Part shown: in pieces, positions 1 through 7,888 of the stretch
Layout: each line of letters starts with the position of its first letter
How positions within the stretch are numbered: position 1 is the stretch's first letter
Assembly: GCA_039180875.1 (NCBI GenBank)
Contig: JBCDCY010000002.1
Coordinates: forward strand, 186,001-250,000
Origin: JBCDCY01 sp039180875
GTDB lineage: Bacteria > Pseudomonadota > Alphaproteobacteria > Rhodobacterales > Rhodobacteraceae
DNA length: 64,000 bases
Direction of reading: 5' to 3'
Position numbers and translations under genes: made by a program
The notes under the pieces: generated by a model
Told to the model about the DNA's origin: nothing
Database searches by the model: none
Seen by the model: only the letters and a program-made list of their open reading frames with translations

Positions 1-192
1 GCTGTGGCGCACCTCGCAGCGCTCGGCGAGGTCGGCGCGCCGGGCCACCATCGGATCGAGCGTTGCGGCATCGCCGTGCACGATGAAGCGGATCGCGGCG
101 TTCTTCTTGGCCGAGCGTGCCATGCCGTCGACCACGGCCGCGGGGCCGAGGTCGCCGCCCATGGCATCGACGGAGATGACGAGGTTCTGCAT
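1..192 (-). CDS. plsX: Phosphate acyltransferase PlsX (N-terminal part, cut by window edge)
   Basis: PlsX makes acyl-phosphate from acyl-ACP for membrane phospholipid synthesis. Only the first 64 codons are in the window, read leftward from an ATG at 192. The N-terminus carries the family signature ISVDAMGGDLGP near residues 6-17, followed by a VVDGMA segment and an IRFIVHGDA strand, as in other PlsX proteins. It lies 57 bases downstream of rpmF on the same strand, the classic rpmF-plsX order that is usually followed by fabH. The rest of the gene lies outside the window. Identification rests on the signature motif and the synteny and is firm. Confidence 0.93.
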   Translation of the reverse strand, partial: MQNLVISVDAMGGDLGPAAVVDGMARSAKKNAAIRFIVHGDAATLDPMVARRADLAERCEVRHS

Positions 193-249
193 CAAAGCTG
201 CCTCGCGCCGGCGCCGACGCGCGTGCGGGGCATGTTCGTGGCCCGGCGG

Positions 250-456
250 TTACGCGGCGTCTTCGTCGAGGTCGATCTCGTCGACCATCGCCACGACCTC
301 GCGGTCGCCGTAATGGCCGCAGGCCGGGCAGATGTGATGCGGCCGGCGCATCTCACCGCAATTCGAGCATTCGTTGGGATTCACGGCCCTGAGCGCATCG
401 TGCGCCCGGCGCATGTTCCGCTTGGCGCGCGTCACCTTATGCTTCGGGACAGCCAT
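250..456 (-). CDS. rpmF: 50S ribosomal protein L32
   Basis: A 68-residue basic protein beginning MAVPKHKVTRAKRNMRRAHD, the typical L32 start. It keeps both zinc-binding pairs, Cys30/Cys33 (CSNC) and Cys43/Cys46 (CPAC), so this is the zinc-containing C+ form rather than the zinc-free paralogue. The C-terminus is acidic (DEIDLDEDAA), as is common in alphaproteobacteria. It precedes plsX on the same strand and is probably co-transcribed with it. Confidence 0.97.
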   Translation of the reverse strand: MAVPKHKVTRAKRNMRRAHDALRAVNPNECSNCGEMRRPHHICPACGHYGDREVVAMVDEIDLDEDAA

Positions 457-554
457 GTCGTTTCCTCGGTCGGATCGTCGCCAGGCGTGCCGCCTCAGCC
501 AATATCACGGGTCGCACGGACAAACGCCGCGCGCGGCCCCGGTCGCGAGCGCGG

Positions 555-582
555 ACCATATTCAGAATTGCGAGGTGTTCAA
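555..582 (-). promoter_or_regulatory. Possible sigma-70-type promoter for rpmF-plsX
   Basis: On the minus strand a TTGAAC hexamer (577-582) is followed after 16 bases by TATGGT (555-560), about 100 bases before the rpmF start. The stretch 457-608 between the DUF177 gene and rpmF has no other coding signal. Pure pattern match; alphaproteobacterial promoters are poorly conserved. Confidence 0.3.
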
Positions 583-608
583 GCGCTTTCTTGGCGGGGC
601 GGGACGGC

Positions 609-1163
609 TTAATTTTCCGAGAGTTTCGCCTTGAGATCGGCCAGCGCGGCAAAGGGCTTTTCCCGCTCGTCGCCGCCCGCCCCGCCATATTGCGGATCGA
701 GGGCTGCGCCCGGGGCCCTGGGATAGCTCGGCAGCGCCAGCGCCGCCCCCTCCACCGCCACGGCGCCGATGTCGATCTGACGTTCGAGCGGCTCGCTCTC
801 CTCATCGGCGAACAGCGTGTCCTCAGCCTCCGCCGCGAAGTCCGGAACGTAGAGGCGGCGCACCGTCTCGCTCAGCCGGCTGGTCACCGGGGCGAGGCTG
901 ACGACGCAGCGCTGGGTCACGGTCGCCCGGATGGTGGCGGTGAGCAGCCAGGCCCCGTCGGCCTCTGGCGCCAGACTGCCGTCGATGGTGAGCTTGGCCA
1001 CCTCCAGCACATCGAAGAGACGGGCGACCGCTGCCCGCTCCTCCGCCGTGGCGGTCTCGCTGAACCGGTGCGGCGCATCCTTGGGCAAGCCATCGACGCG
1101 CAGGGGCCGGGAAAAGCCGATCTCGCCGCTTGCCTGCGGTGCGCCCATGTCGCCATCCTGCAT
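609..1163 (-). CDS. DUF177 (YceD family) protein
   Basis: A 184-residue protein of the DUF177/YceD family, linked in bacteria to 23S rRNA accumulation and nearly always encoded just upstream of rpmF, as here. The chosen ATG at 1163 gives MQDGDMGAP and a normal family length; an in-frame upstream start at 1205 would add 14 poorly conserved residues. The mid-protein strand TVTQRCVVSLAPV is the family hallmark around its conserved cysteine, and the C-terminal half is acidic (EAEDTLFADEESEPLERQ), with a terminal KPFAALADLKAKL helix. Molecular function is not established. Confidence 0.88.
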   Translation of the reverse strand: MQDGDMGAPQASGEIGFSRPLRVDGLPKDAPHRFSETATAEERAAVARLFDVLEVAKLTIDGSLAPEADGAWLLTATIRATVTQRCVVSLAPVTSRLSETVRRLYVPDFAAEAEDTLFADEESEPLERQIDIGAVAVEGAALALPSYPRAPGAALDPQYGGAGGDEREKPFAALADLKAKLSEN

Positions 1164-1230
1164 GGATCCAGCGCCTCCCGCCGCGTCCCCGGCCAGCCCG
1201 GTCACGTCCGCGTCAGACCGGCCCGATCGC

Positions 1231-1259
1231 TTGCGCTTAGATCATGCGGTCTGTATCAG
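1231..1259 (+). promoter_or_regulatory. Possible promoter upstream of bamE
   Basis: TTGCGC (1231-1236) and TATCAG (1254-1259) are separated by 17 bases and lie about 35 bases before the bamE ATG, within the divergent gap between the DUF177 gene and bamE. Pattern match only. Confidence 0.3.
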
Positions 1260-1292
1260 AACAAGTGGCCTTCCAAGACGGAGTTTTGGGAC

Positions 1293-1745
1293 ATGCGCGC
1301 GTTTTCGCGGCCCCGCCTTTCGACCTTTGCCGTATGCGCCGTGATGCTGCTCGGCGCCTGTTCGGCCAGCTATCGCGGCCACGGCTATGCGCCGGTGCAG
1401 GAGGAGTTGCAGGGCATCCAGATCGGCCTCGACACCCAGATCGAGGTCGAGGACAAGATCGGCCGCCCCTCCGGCGTCGGCATCGTCGAGGATGATGCCT
1501 GGTACTACGTCTCCTCCGTGGTTGAGCACTATCTCTACTACGAGCCCAAGGTGGTCGACCGCCGGGTCGTGGTGGTGCGCTTCGACGATGTGGGCACGGT
1601 GAGCGGCGTGCGGGAATACGGCATCGAGGACGGCCAGGCCATCTCCCTCGTCACCCAGACCACGCCGACTTACGGGCGAGAGCTCACGGTGGTGCGCCAG
1701 CTTCTTGGCAACATCCTCAACGTCGGTGGTCTGGCGAGCGAGTAG
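1293..1745 (+). CDS. bamE: BamE/SmpA/OmlA family outer membrane lipoprotein
   Basis: A 150-residue lipoprotein. The signal peptide ends in a lipobox (LLGAC) with the acylated cysteine at residue 23. The mature part has the SmpA/OmlA fold hallmarks: an early IGLDTQIEVEDKIGRPSG segment (binding-loop helix plus GxPS), DDAWYYVSS (W-Y-Y strand) and VVVVRFDDVGTVSGV. BamE is the small accessory lipoprotein of the Bam complex that folds outer-membrane beta-barrels. It is divergent from the DUF177 gene, a common alphaproteobacterial arrangement. The ATG at 1293 is the only start that gives a proper signal peptide. Confidence 0.88.
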   Translation: MRAFSRPRLSTFAVCAVMLLGACSASYRGHGYAPVQEELQGIQIGLDTQIEVEDKIGRPSGVGIVEDDAWYYVSSVVEHYLYYEPKVVDRRVVVVRFDDVGTVSGVREYGIEDGQAISLVTQTTPTYGRELTVVRQLLGNILNVGGLASE

Positions 1746-1883
1746 GGCAAGGCCTCGGCCAGTCTTTGCCGATCGCGGACACAGCATCGCGATTTTACCA
1801 GCCGTGGGGCGCGTGCCACTCGCAAGAGCGGGCGTTCGTGCTTATAACCCTGCTCATGTGATTTGCGCGCGCGGGGGTACGTG

Positions 1884-2630
1884 ATGTCCGGCTTCAGCAG
1901 GGGGCGCTACCGCACGCGGTTCAGCACCGCACCGGCCGACATACGGGCGGCCCAGCGCCTGCGCCACCGCACCTTTCGGAGCGACAGTGAGGGCGCCGAC
2001 GGTCTCGACACCGATGCCTTCGACGCGATCTGCACCCATGTGCTGGTCGAGGATACGCGGACCGGGCGCCTGGTCTGCTGCTTCCGCTTTCTGCCGCTGG
2101 CGAGCGGGGGAGAGATCGGGCGCTCCTACTCCGCCCAGTACTACGAGCTTTCCGCACTCTCCCACATCTCCGGTCCGATCGTGGAGATGGGGCGGTTCTG
2201 CATTGACCCCGCCTACCGCGACGCCGACATCCTGCGCCTCGCCTGGGGGGCGATGACCGAGTGGGTGGAGGATCAGGGGGTCGAGTTGCTGTTCGGTTGC
2301 TCGAGCTTCCATGGGACGGAGGCGGAGTACTACATGGACGCCTTCGCCCTCCTGAAGGAGCGTCACCTGGCGCCCAAGCGCTGGCTGCCGCGGGTGAAGG
2401 CCCCCAAAGTCTTTCGCTTCGCCAAGACCCTGAAATTGCGCAAGCCCAACCTGAAGCTGGCACAAAAGCGCATGCCGCCATTGCTGCGCTCTTACCTGGT
2501 GATGGGGGGCTGGGTGTCGGATCATGCGGTGGTCGACAACGATCTCAACACCTTGCACGTTTTCACCGGGCTCGAGGTGAAGCGCGTGCCGCCCGGCCGG
2601 CGGCGATTGCTCCGCCTCGCCACCGGCTGA
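1884..2630 (+). CDS. OlsB-like ornithine N-acyltransferase (GNAT, hemolysin-related)
   Basis: A 248-residue member of the acyl-ACP:L-ornithine N-acyltransferase (OlsB) family, the first step of ornithine lipid synthesis. Landmarks are LRHRTFRSD, the DTDAFDAICTHVLVED segment (D-x-D-x-FD-x2-C-x-H), RSYSAQYYEL, and VEMGRFCIDPAYRD, which matches the conserved E-x-GR-x-C region. Near the C-terminus PPLLRSYLVMGGWVSD and NDLNTLHVF correspond to the terminal OlsB motifs. The ATG at 1884 is preceded by a G-rich stretch; GTG at 1881 or TTG at 1863 are possible. No olsA-type acyltransferase adjoins, so a different N-acyl amino acid product cannot be excluded. Confidence 0.78.
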   Translation: MSGFSRGRYRTRFSTAPADIRAAQRLRHRTFRSDSEGADGLDTDAFDAICTHVLVEDTRTGRLVCCFRFLPLASGGEIGRSYSAQYYELSALSHISGPIVEMGRFCIDPAYRDADILRLAWGAMTEWVEDQGVELLFGCSSFHGTEAEYYMDAFALLKERHLAPKRWLPRVKAPKVFRFAKTLKLRKPNLKLAQKRMPPLLRSYLVMGGWVSDHAVVDNDLNTLHVFTGLEVKRVPPGRRRLLRLATG

Positions 2631-2642
2631 GCTCCGGGCGCC

Positions 2643-3578
2643 ATGCTGAGCGTCGATCCGGCCCTGTTCCGACCCGAGGCGGTGAGCGCCGAAACCCGCG
2701 CCTTCCTCGACCGTATCGGCGCGCAGTTGGCGGAGTTGCCGGGACAGCACGAGATCCCTGTGGAGGTGACGCGGCGCGCCCGGGACGAGGGGCGCGGGAT
2801 CTTTCCACCCGGCGGCCCGCTTGAGGGCTCGAACTGGCTGGAGACGCCGGCCGGGCGCCTCAGGATCTCGGAGCCGCCGGGCAAAAGCCGGGGCGTCTAC
2901 CTGCACATCCACGGCGGCGGTTGGTCGCTCGGCCGGCCGTCGCATTTCGACGGGGCCTGCCAGCATCTTGCCAAGACCGCGGAGGTCACGGTCCTCTCGG
3001 TCGAGTATCGCTTGGCGCCGGAGCATGTCTGGCCGGCCAACCGCGACGATTGCCTCGCCCAGGCCCGGTGGCTGTTGGAGGTGGCGGAGGCGAGGTTTGG
3101 CACCTCGCGCCTCTTCATCGGGGGCGAAAGCGCGGGGGCGCATCTGAGCGCGGCGACGCTCGTCTCCCTCGGCGCGGAGCGGTCGCGGTTCGCCGGCGCC
3201 ATCCTGAACTACGGCTGTTACGACGCCGGCATGACACCCTCCGCCGCCAACTGGGGGACGCGCAAGCTGGTGCTGTCGACACCCACCATCGCCTTCTTCG
3301 CCGAGACGGTGGACCCAGACGGCGAGATGCGCCGCGATCCGTCGGGCACGCCGTTGCTTGCAGATCTGACCGACATGCCGCCGGCGCTTTTCCAGGTGGG
3401 GACGGAGGATCCGCTGCTCGACGACACGTTGCAGATGGCGGCGCGTTGGGCCGGGGCAGGGGCCGTGGCGGAGCTTGCGGTCTATCCCGGCGGGATCCAC
3501 GCCTTCGATAATTTCGAGCTGGAGATCACCCGCCAGTTCCGCGCCCGGGCCGCGGCCTTCATCGCCAGCCGGCTCTAG
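2643..3578 (+). CDS. Alpha/beta hydrolase of the hormone-sensitive lipase family
   Basis: A 311-residue esterase-type enzyme. The oxyanion-hole motif HIHGGGWSLG (near residue 90), the nucleophile elbow GGESAGAH (serine near residue 160), the acid in GTEDPLLDD and the histidine in PGGIHAFD make a complete catalytic triad of bacterial lipase family IV. It probably hydrolyses short acyl esters in the cytoplasm; no signal peptide is visible. It starts 12 bases after the OlsB-like gene and is likely co-transcribed with it, but the substrate is unknown. Confidence 0.85.
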   Translation: MLSVDPALFRPEAVSAETRAFLDRIGAQLAELPGQHEIPVEVTRRARDEGRGIFPPGGPLEGSNWLETPAGRLRISEPPGKSRGVYLHIHGGGWSLGRPSHFDGACQHLAKTAEVTVLSVEYRLAPEHVWPANRDDCLAQARWLLEVAEARFGTSRLFIGGESAGAHLSAATLVSLGAERSRFAGAILNYGCYDAGMTPSAANWGTRKLVLSTPTIAFFAETVDPDGEMRRDPSGTPLLADLTDMPPALFQVGTEDPLLDDTLQMAARWAGAGAVAELAVYPGGIHAFDNFELEITRQFRARAAAFIASRL

Positions 3579-3587
3579 CCGCCGCGC

Positions 3588-4607
3588 TCAACCCCCGGTG
3601 TGGCTCATATGGCGGGAGACCTGGCCGCCGACCGCGCGGCGGCTGTAGTCGAAGTCGTGCCCCTTGGGCTTGCGCGCAATCGCCCGCCGGATCGCATCGT
3701 AAAGCACGCCGTCGTCGTCGCTTCCTCGCAGAACCGCGCGCAGATCGGCGTCGTCTTCCTGCCCGAGGCACATATAGAGCTGCCCGGTGCAGGTCAGACG
3801 CACTCGATTGCAGCTCTCGCAAAAATTGTGGCTCAAGGGTGTGATGAAGCCGATCTTCTGGCCGGTCTCCCGCACCCGGACATAGCGCGCTGGCCCGCCG
3901 GTCGAGATCGCCAGATCGTCGAGCGTCATGCTCTCGGCCAGGGTCGCCCGCACGTCCCGAAGCGACCAGTACTGGTCGAGCCGGTCCACATCCCCCATCT
4001 CGCCCATCGGCATGACCTCGATGAAGGTGAGGTCGAAGCCCCGCTCGGCGCACCAGGCGACGATCTTCTGGATCTCATCATCGTTGGTGCCCTTCAGCGC
4101 CACGACGTTGAGCTTCACCCGCAGCCCGGCCTCGTCCGCCGCGTCGATGCCGTCGAGCACCTGGGCGAGCCGGCCCCAGCGGGTGATCCGCTTGAACTTC
4201 ACCTCATCCAACGTGTCGAGGGAAACGTTCACCCGCTTCACCCCCATCGCCGCCAGATCGTGAGCGAAGCGGCGCAGCTGGGAGCCGTTGCTTGTGAGCG
4301 TCAGCTCATCCAGCAAGCCACTCTCAAGATGACGCGACATATCCTTGAAAAAGCTCATGATATTGCGGCGCACCAATGGCTCTCCACCGGTGATCCGAAG
4401 CTTTCGCACCCCAACGTGGACGAAGGCGCTGCAGAGCCGGTCGAGCTCCTCCAGCGACAGCAGCTCCGCCTTCGGCAGGAAGGTCATCTGCTCCGCCATG
4501 CAGTAGACGCAGCGCATGTCGCAACGGTCGGTGACGGAGACGCGCAGATAGCTGATCGCCCGCTCGAACGGATCGACGAGTGGCGGTATGGCGGTCGCTG
4601 CGCCCAT
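3588..4607 (-). CDS. moaA: GTP 3',8-cyclase MoaA
   Basis: A 339-residue radical-SAM enzyme catalysing the first step of molybdenum cofactor synthesis, conversion of GTP to the 8-H2-GTP intermediate used by MoaC. The N-terminal radical-SAM cluster cysteines are C29, C33 and C36 (CDMRCVYC); the second cluster is supplied by the C-terminal FCESCNRVRLTCTGQLYMC region, and ITGGEPLVRR is the SAM-binding GGEP motif. The protein ends in the diagnostic Gly-Gly (HTGG), needed for activity. It converges on the hydrolase gene, with a 9-base gap. No other moa gene adjoins, though an orphan modA lies about 4 kb away. Confidence 0.97.
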   Translation of the reverse strand: MGAATAIPPLVDPFERAISYLRVSVTDRCDMRCVYCMAEQMTFLPKAELLSLEELDRLCSAFVHVGVRKLRITGGEPLVRRNIMSFFKDMSRHLESGLLDELTLTSNGSQLRRFAHDLAAMGVKRVNVSLDTLDEVKFKRITRWGRLAQVLDGIDAADEAGLRVKLNVVALKGTNDDEIQKIVAWCAERGFDLTFIEVMPMGEMGDVDRLDQYWSLRDVRATLAESMTLDDLAISTGGPARYVRVRETGQKIGFITPLSHNFCESCNRVRLTCTGQLYMCLGQEDDADLRAVLRGSDDDGVLYDAIRRAIARKPKGHDFDYSRRAVGGQVSRHMSHTGG

Positions 4608-4723
4608 TCGGCTCCTCCCCCGGATCGCACAAATCTAGGCTTTGGCGCGGACGGCATCAAGCGCGGCGCTGCCGGGTGCGCTCCGCATTTACAGGTGGCG
4701 CGCGGGTGCTATCGTGCCGCGCG

Positions 4724-5173
4724 ATGAAGCCGATGCAACACCGACGGCGCTTCGATCCGCGCCCATGGGCGGCGGGCCTGCTGGCCGCACTCATAGCCGC
4801 CTGCGCGCCGGTCGCCGGCAATGATGCCGCGCCAACCGCTGTGCCGGAGAGCGGGGGCGATGACGGCGTGCCCCCGGGTTTTCGAGAAGCAAGCTTCGCC
4901 GGTGGGGTCCTCGCCCGCATCGGCCCGGCCATCGAGCCGGGGACCTGGCTCCGCACCCATTACGTCGAGCAGATCGGGCCTGGCTACATCGTCGATGAAG
5001 AGACCGGGCGCATCGTTGCCGTCACCCTGGTGCCGATCCCGGGGCCGGTCAGCCGGGATGCCGAGATCTCCGTCGATGCACTGGCCGCCCTCGGCATCGA
5101 CGCGCCGCGGCTGGTGGTGCTCTCGGTCTTCGTGCGCGGCCAGGTCCCGGCGCGGAGCGAGGAGGCGGCCTGA
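4724..5173 (+). CDS. Predicted lipoprotein of unknown function
   Basis: A 149-residue protein with a basic N-terminus, a hydrophobic stretch and a lipobox (LIAAC, cysteine at residue 27), so it is probably a lipoprotein. The mature part begins with a low-complexity P/A/G/D linker and then a compact beta-rich region (IGPGYIVDEETGRIVAVTLVPIPG is split by turns) with no family I recognise. The stop codon is one base before the ATG of the acyl-CoA synthetase gene, which suggests translational coupling; whether the functions are related is unknown. The ATG at 4724 is the only start giving a signal peptide. Confidence 0.6.
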   Translation: MKPMQHRRRFDPRPWAAGLLAALIAACAPVAGNDAAPTAVPESGGDDGVPPGFREASFAGGVLARIGPAIEPGTWLRTHYVEQIGPGYIVDEETGRIVAVTLVPIPGPVSRDAEISVDALAALGIDAPRLVVLSVFVRGQVPARSEEAA

Positions 5174-5174
5174 G

Positions 5175-6821
5175 ATGGCGCTCGCCGCGCTCGATGGACC
5201 GGTGGAGCGCGTACTGCCCGACGCGCCGAGTTGGGAGGCGATGCGGGCCGCCTTCCGCTGGCCGACGCCCGAGCATTACAACATCGTCGAGGAGGCCTGC
5301 GATCGCTGGGCCCGGGCCGATCCGGCCCGTCTGGCGCTTACCGACGTGGCCGCGGATGGGCGGGCGAGGGAGTGGGCCTACGGCGATCTCGCCCGCAGCT
5401 CCGCCCGGCTGGCCCAGGCGCTCGCGGCCCATGGTCTTTCCATCGGCGATCGCTGCGCGGTGCTGCTGCCCCAGTCGGCCGAGGTGGTGCTGACCCACTT
5501 CGCCTGCTACCGCCTCGGTGCCATCGTCGTGCCGCTCTTCACCCTCTTCGGTGCCGAGGCATTGCGCTACCGCCTGGCGGATGCCGGCGTGCGCGTGGTG
5601 GTGACGGATGCGGAGAACCTGGCGAAGATCGCCGAAGTCCGCCCCGATCTACCGATGCTCGAGACGGTGTTCTCTGTCGACGGGCCGGGGCCGGAGGCGC
5701 TCGGCTTCTGGCAGGAGCTCGAGCGGGGTCGCGATGCGCTCGCCGCCCGCGCCACCCATCCCGACGATCCCGCATTCCTCTCCTACACCTCGGGCACCAC
5801 AGGGCCGCCGAAGGGGGCGCTTCACGCCCATCGGGTGCTGCTCGGCCATCTTCCAGGGGTCGAGAGCCATCACGACGGCTTTCCCCAACCCGGCGACCGG
5901 ATGTGGACCCCGGCGGACTGGGCCTGGATGGGAGGGCTTGCCAACATCATGCTGCCGGCGCTCACCTACGGCGTGCCGCTCGTCGCTCATCGGATGGGCA
6001 AGTTCGATCCCGAACGCGCCTTCGACCTGATCGCCCGGCTCGGGATCCGCAACGCCTTCCTGCCGCCCACCGCGCTCAAGCTGATGCGCCAGTCCGGGGC
6101 GCGGCCGCGGGGCGCCAGCCTTCGCTCCGTCGGCTCGGGGGGAGAGGCGCTGGGCGCCGGCCTCTTGGAGTGGGGGGAGGAGGTGCTGGGCCTCACCATC
6201 AACGAGTTCTACGGCCAGACCGAGTGCAACCTCGTCCTCGGCAACTGGTCCGGCCGCCTGCCCGTCCGCCCGGGTGCCACCGGCAAACCCGTGCCGGGGC
6301 ACGACGTTGCAGTAGTCGACGCCGAGGGCACGCCGGTGCCCGACGGCGAGGAGGGAGAGATCGCCGTCCGCGCCCCGGACCCGGCGATGTTCCTCCGCTA
6401 CTGGAACCTGCCGGAGAAGACGGCAGAGAAATTCGCCGGCCCTTGGATGCGCACCGGCGATCTTGGCCGGCGGGATGCGGACGGCTATTTCCACTTCGCC
6501 GCCCGCTCCGACGACGTCATCACCTCGTCGGGCTACCGCATCGGGCCGGTGGAGATCGAGGATTGCCTGACCGGCCATCCCGACGTCGCGATGGCGGCCG
6601 TCGTCGGGCTGCCCGATCCCGTGCGGACCGAGGCGATCGCCGCCTTCGTGGTGCCGCGGCCCGGGGCGGATCACGGGGCCTTGCCTGAGTTGCTGACCAG
6701 CCACGTGCGCGCCCGCCTCAGCCCGCACCTCGCCCCCCGCTCAGTCACGCTGGTGGAGGCGTTGCCGATGACCGCCACCGGAAAGATCATGCGCCGCGCC
6801 CTGAAAGACGCGGGCGCGTGA
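5175..6821 (+). CDS. AMP-forming acyl-CoA synthetase (acetyl/medium-chain type)
   Basis: A 548-residue adenylate-forming enzyme that activates a carboxylic acid to its CoA thioester with ATP. Visible motifs are the P-loop-like LSYTSGTTGPPKGALH (A3), INEFYGQTECN (A5), WMRTGDLGRRDADGYFHF (A7), RSDDVITSSGYRIGP (A8) and the C-terminal PMTATGKIMRRALK with the catalytic lysine (A10). The early WPTPEHYNIVEEACDRW and VLTHFACYRLGAIVVPL segments resemble medium-chain (ACSM-like) and benzoate-type ligases more than long-chain FadD. The substrate cannot be read from sequence. It follows the lipoprotein gene by one base. Confidence 0.88.
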   Translation: MALAALDGPVERVLPDAPSWEAMRAAFRWPTPEHYNIVEEACDRWARADPARLALTDVAADGRAREWAYGDLARSSARLAQALAAHGLSIGDRCAVLLPQSAEVVLTHFACYRLGAIVVPLFTLFGAEALRYRLADAGVRVVVTDAENLAKIAEVRPDLPMLETVFSVDGPGPEALGFWQELERGRDALAARATHPDDPAFLSYTSGTTGPPKGALHAHRVLLGHLPGVESHHDGFPQPGDRMWTPADWAWMGGLANIMLPALTYGVPLVAHRMGKFDPERAFDLIARLGIRNAFLPPTALKLMRQSGARPRGASLRSVGSGGEALGAGLLEWGEEVLGLTINEFYGQTECNLVLGNWSGRLPVRPGATGKPVPGHDVAVVDAEGTPVPDGEEGEIAVRAPDPAMFLRYWNLPEKTAEKFAGPWMRTGDLGRRDADGYFHFAARSDDVITSSGYRIGPVEIEDCLTGHPDVAMAAVVGLPDPVRTEAIAAFVVPRPGADHGALPELLTSHVRARLSPHLAPRSVTLVEALPMTATGKIMRRALKDAGA

Positions 6822-6826
6822 GGCCC

Positions 6827-6868
6827 CCGAAATGAGATCGCCGAAATGAGGCCCCCGAAATGAGGTCC
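6827..6868. repeat. Three tandem copies of a 14-bp unit
   Basis: Three head-to-tail 14-bp units start at 6827, 6841 and 6855, each beginning CCGAAATGAG and differing only in the last four bases. The array fills the gap between the acyl-CoA synthetase stop (6821) and the rhamnosyltransferase-like ATG (6874), so it lies in the leader of that gene. Each unit contains an ATG immediately followed by AG, which may confuse start calling. Confidence 0.85.
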
Positions 6869-6873
6869 ACGGC

Positions 6874-7731
6874 ATGAAATCGGCGGGCCGCCCGCTCAAA
6901 CCCCAGCGGATCGTCGGCATCGTGCGCTATTCCCTGCTGCTGGAGCGGGGCAATTTCTTCCCAGCGGCGGCCGATGTGGCGCCAGAGGACTTCGCACGCC
7001 GGATCCTCGATCCCAAGCGGCTCGAGCGTCGGTTCCAGATGTTCTCTGAGGTCTGCCTGCCCTCGCTCGCCGCCCAGACAGATCGGGACTTCAACGTCGT
7101 CCTGGTCACCTCCCGCCTGTTGCCGCGCGTCTGGATCCGGCGGCTCGAGAGGCTGTTGGCGAAGACCGACAACGTCCGCCTCCGGGTCTTTCGGGCCGAG
7201 AGCAATATCAGCCGGGTGCACCGCCGGGCGGCGTTCGAGGTGCTGGATACGGAGGCCGATGCGGTCGCCACCTTTCGCCTCGACGATGACGACGCATTAT
7301 CACGCGATTTCATCGCGACGCTCCGGCAATTCACCACGCCCGCCTATACCGGCCACGCCATCACTTTCGTCCCGGGCTATGAGCTGGTGCTGACCGGGGC
7401 CGAGATGGCCTTGAAGATCAACAAGCGGCAGAAGGCCTCCGCCGGGCTGGCCACGATCACCACGGGCCCGTTCGAGAAGGCGGAGAAGCTCTGGACCGTC
7501 TACACCGCGGGCGCTCACCGCCAGATCGACAAGGTGGCGCCGCTCGAGGTGGTCGAGGGCCCGCCGCGTTTTCTGCAGACGGCCCACGGCTTCAACGTCT
7601 CTGAGCGATCCGGCGGCTGGTCGAACGAACCGGCAAGCGCGGCGGAGATCGCGGCCGAGATCCGGGAGGGTTTTCCGGCCCTAACTGCGGACCGGTTGGC
7701 ACGGCTGCACGCCCTCTGCCGGGTCGGCTGA
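6874..7731 (+). CDS. Putative rhamnosyltransferase-like glycosyltransferase
   Basis: A 285-residue protein of the putative rhamnosyl transferase family (GT-A-like). Family landmarks are VGIVRYSLL at the N-terminus, RRFQMFSEVCLPSLAAQTD, FNVVLVTSRLLP and the metal/nucleotide-sugar-binding acidic motif FRLDDDDALSRDF near residue 137. It has no signal peptide and is probably cytoplasmic. The real donor and acceptor sugars are unknown; a role in surface polysaccharide decoration is an inference from the family. The start is ATG 6874, directly after the 14-bp tandem repeats. Confidence 0.75.
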   Translation: MKSAGRPLKPQRIVGIVRYSLLLERGNFFPAAADVAPEDFARRILDPKRLERRFQMFSEVCLPSLAAQTDRDFNVVLVTSRLLPRVWIRRLERLLAKTDNVRLRVFRAESNISRVHRRAAFEVLDTEADAVATFRLDDDDALSRDFIATLRQFTTPAYTGHAITFVPGYELVLTGAEMALKINKRQKASAGLATITTGPFEKAEKLWTVYTAGAHRQIDKVAPLEVVEGPPRFLQTAHGFNVSERSGGWSNEPASAAEIAAEIREGFPALTADRLARLHALCRVG

Positions 7732-7790
7732 GGGGCGGCTGCTGGGCGCATCCGTGGCCGAAGATCATCGGGTCGCGAGCGGTCGGATTT

Positions 7791-7844
7791 GGATACTTGG
7801 ACCACTGCGAAAGAGCCGGGGCTTTCGCAGTGGCTCAAGTATCC
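7791..7844. repeat. Complete copy of a dispersed palindromic element
   Basis: A 54-bp palindrome: left arm GGATACTTG, two bases, CCACTGCGAAAG (7791-7813); loop AGCCGGGG (7814-7821); right arm the exact complement apart from the two central bases (7822-7844). It begins 60 bases after the rhamnosyltransferase-like stop and lies in the convergent gap before modA. Half copies recur at 31574-31595 and 45489-45511. It could act as a bidirectional terminator or be a REP-like mobile element. Confidence 0.9.
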
Positions 7845-7888
7845 CCGTCGGAGGCGTGCGTCCCTCCTGGCGCGCCGCTGACGCGCGC

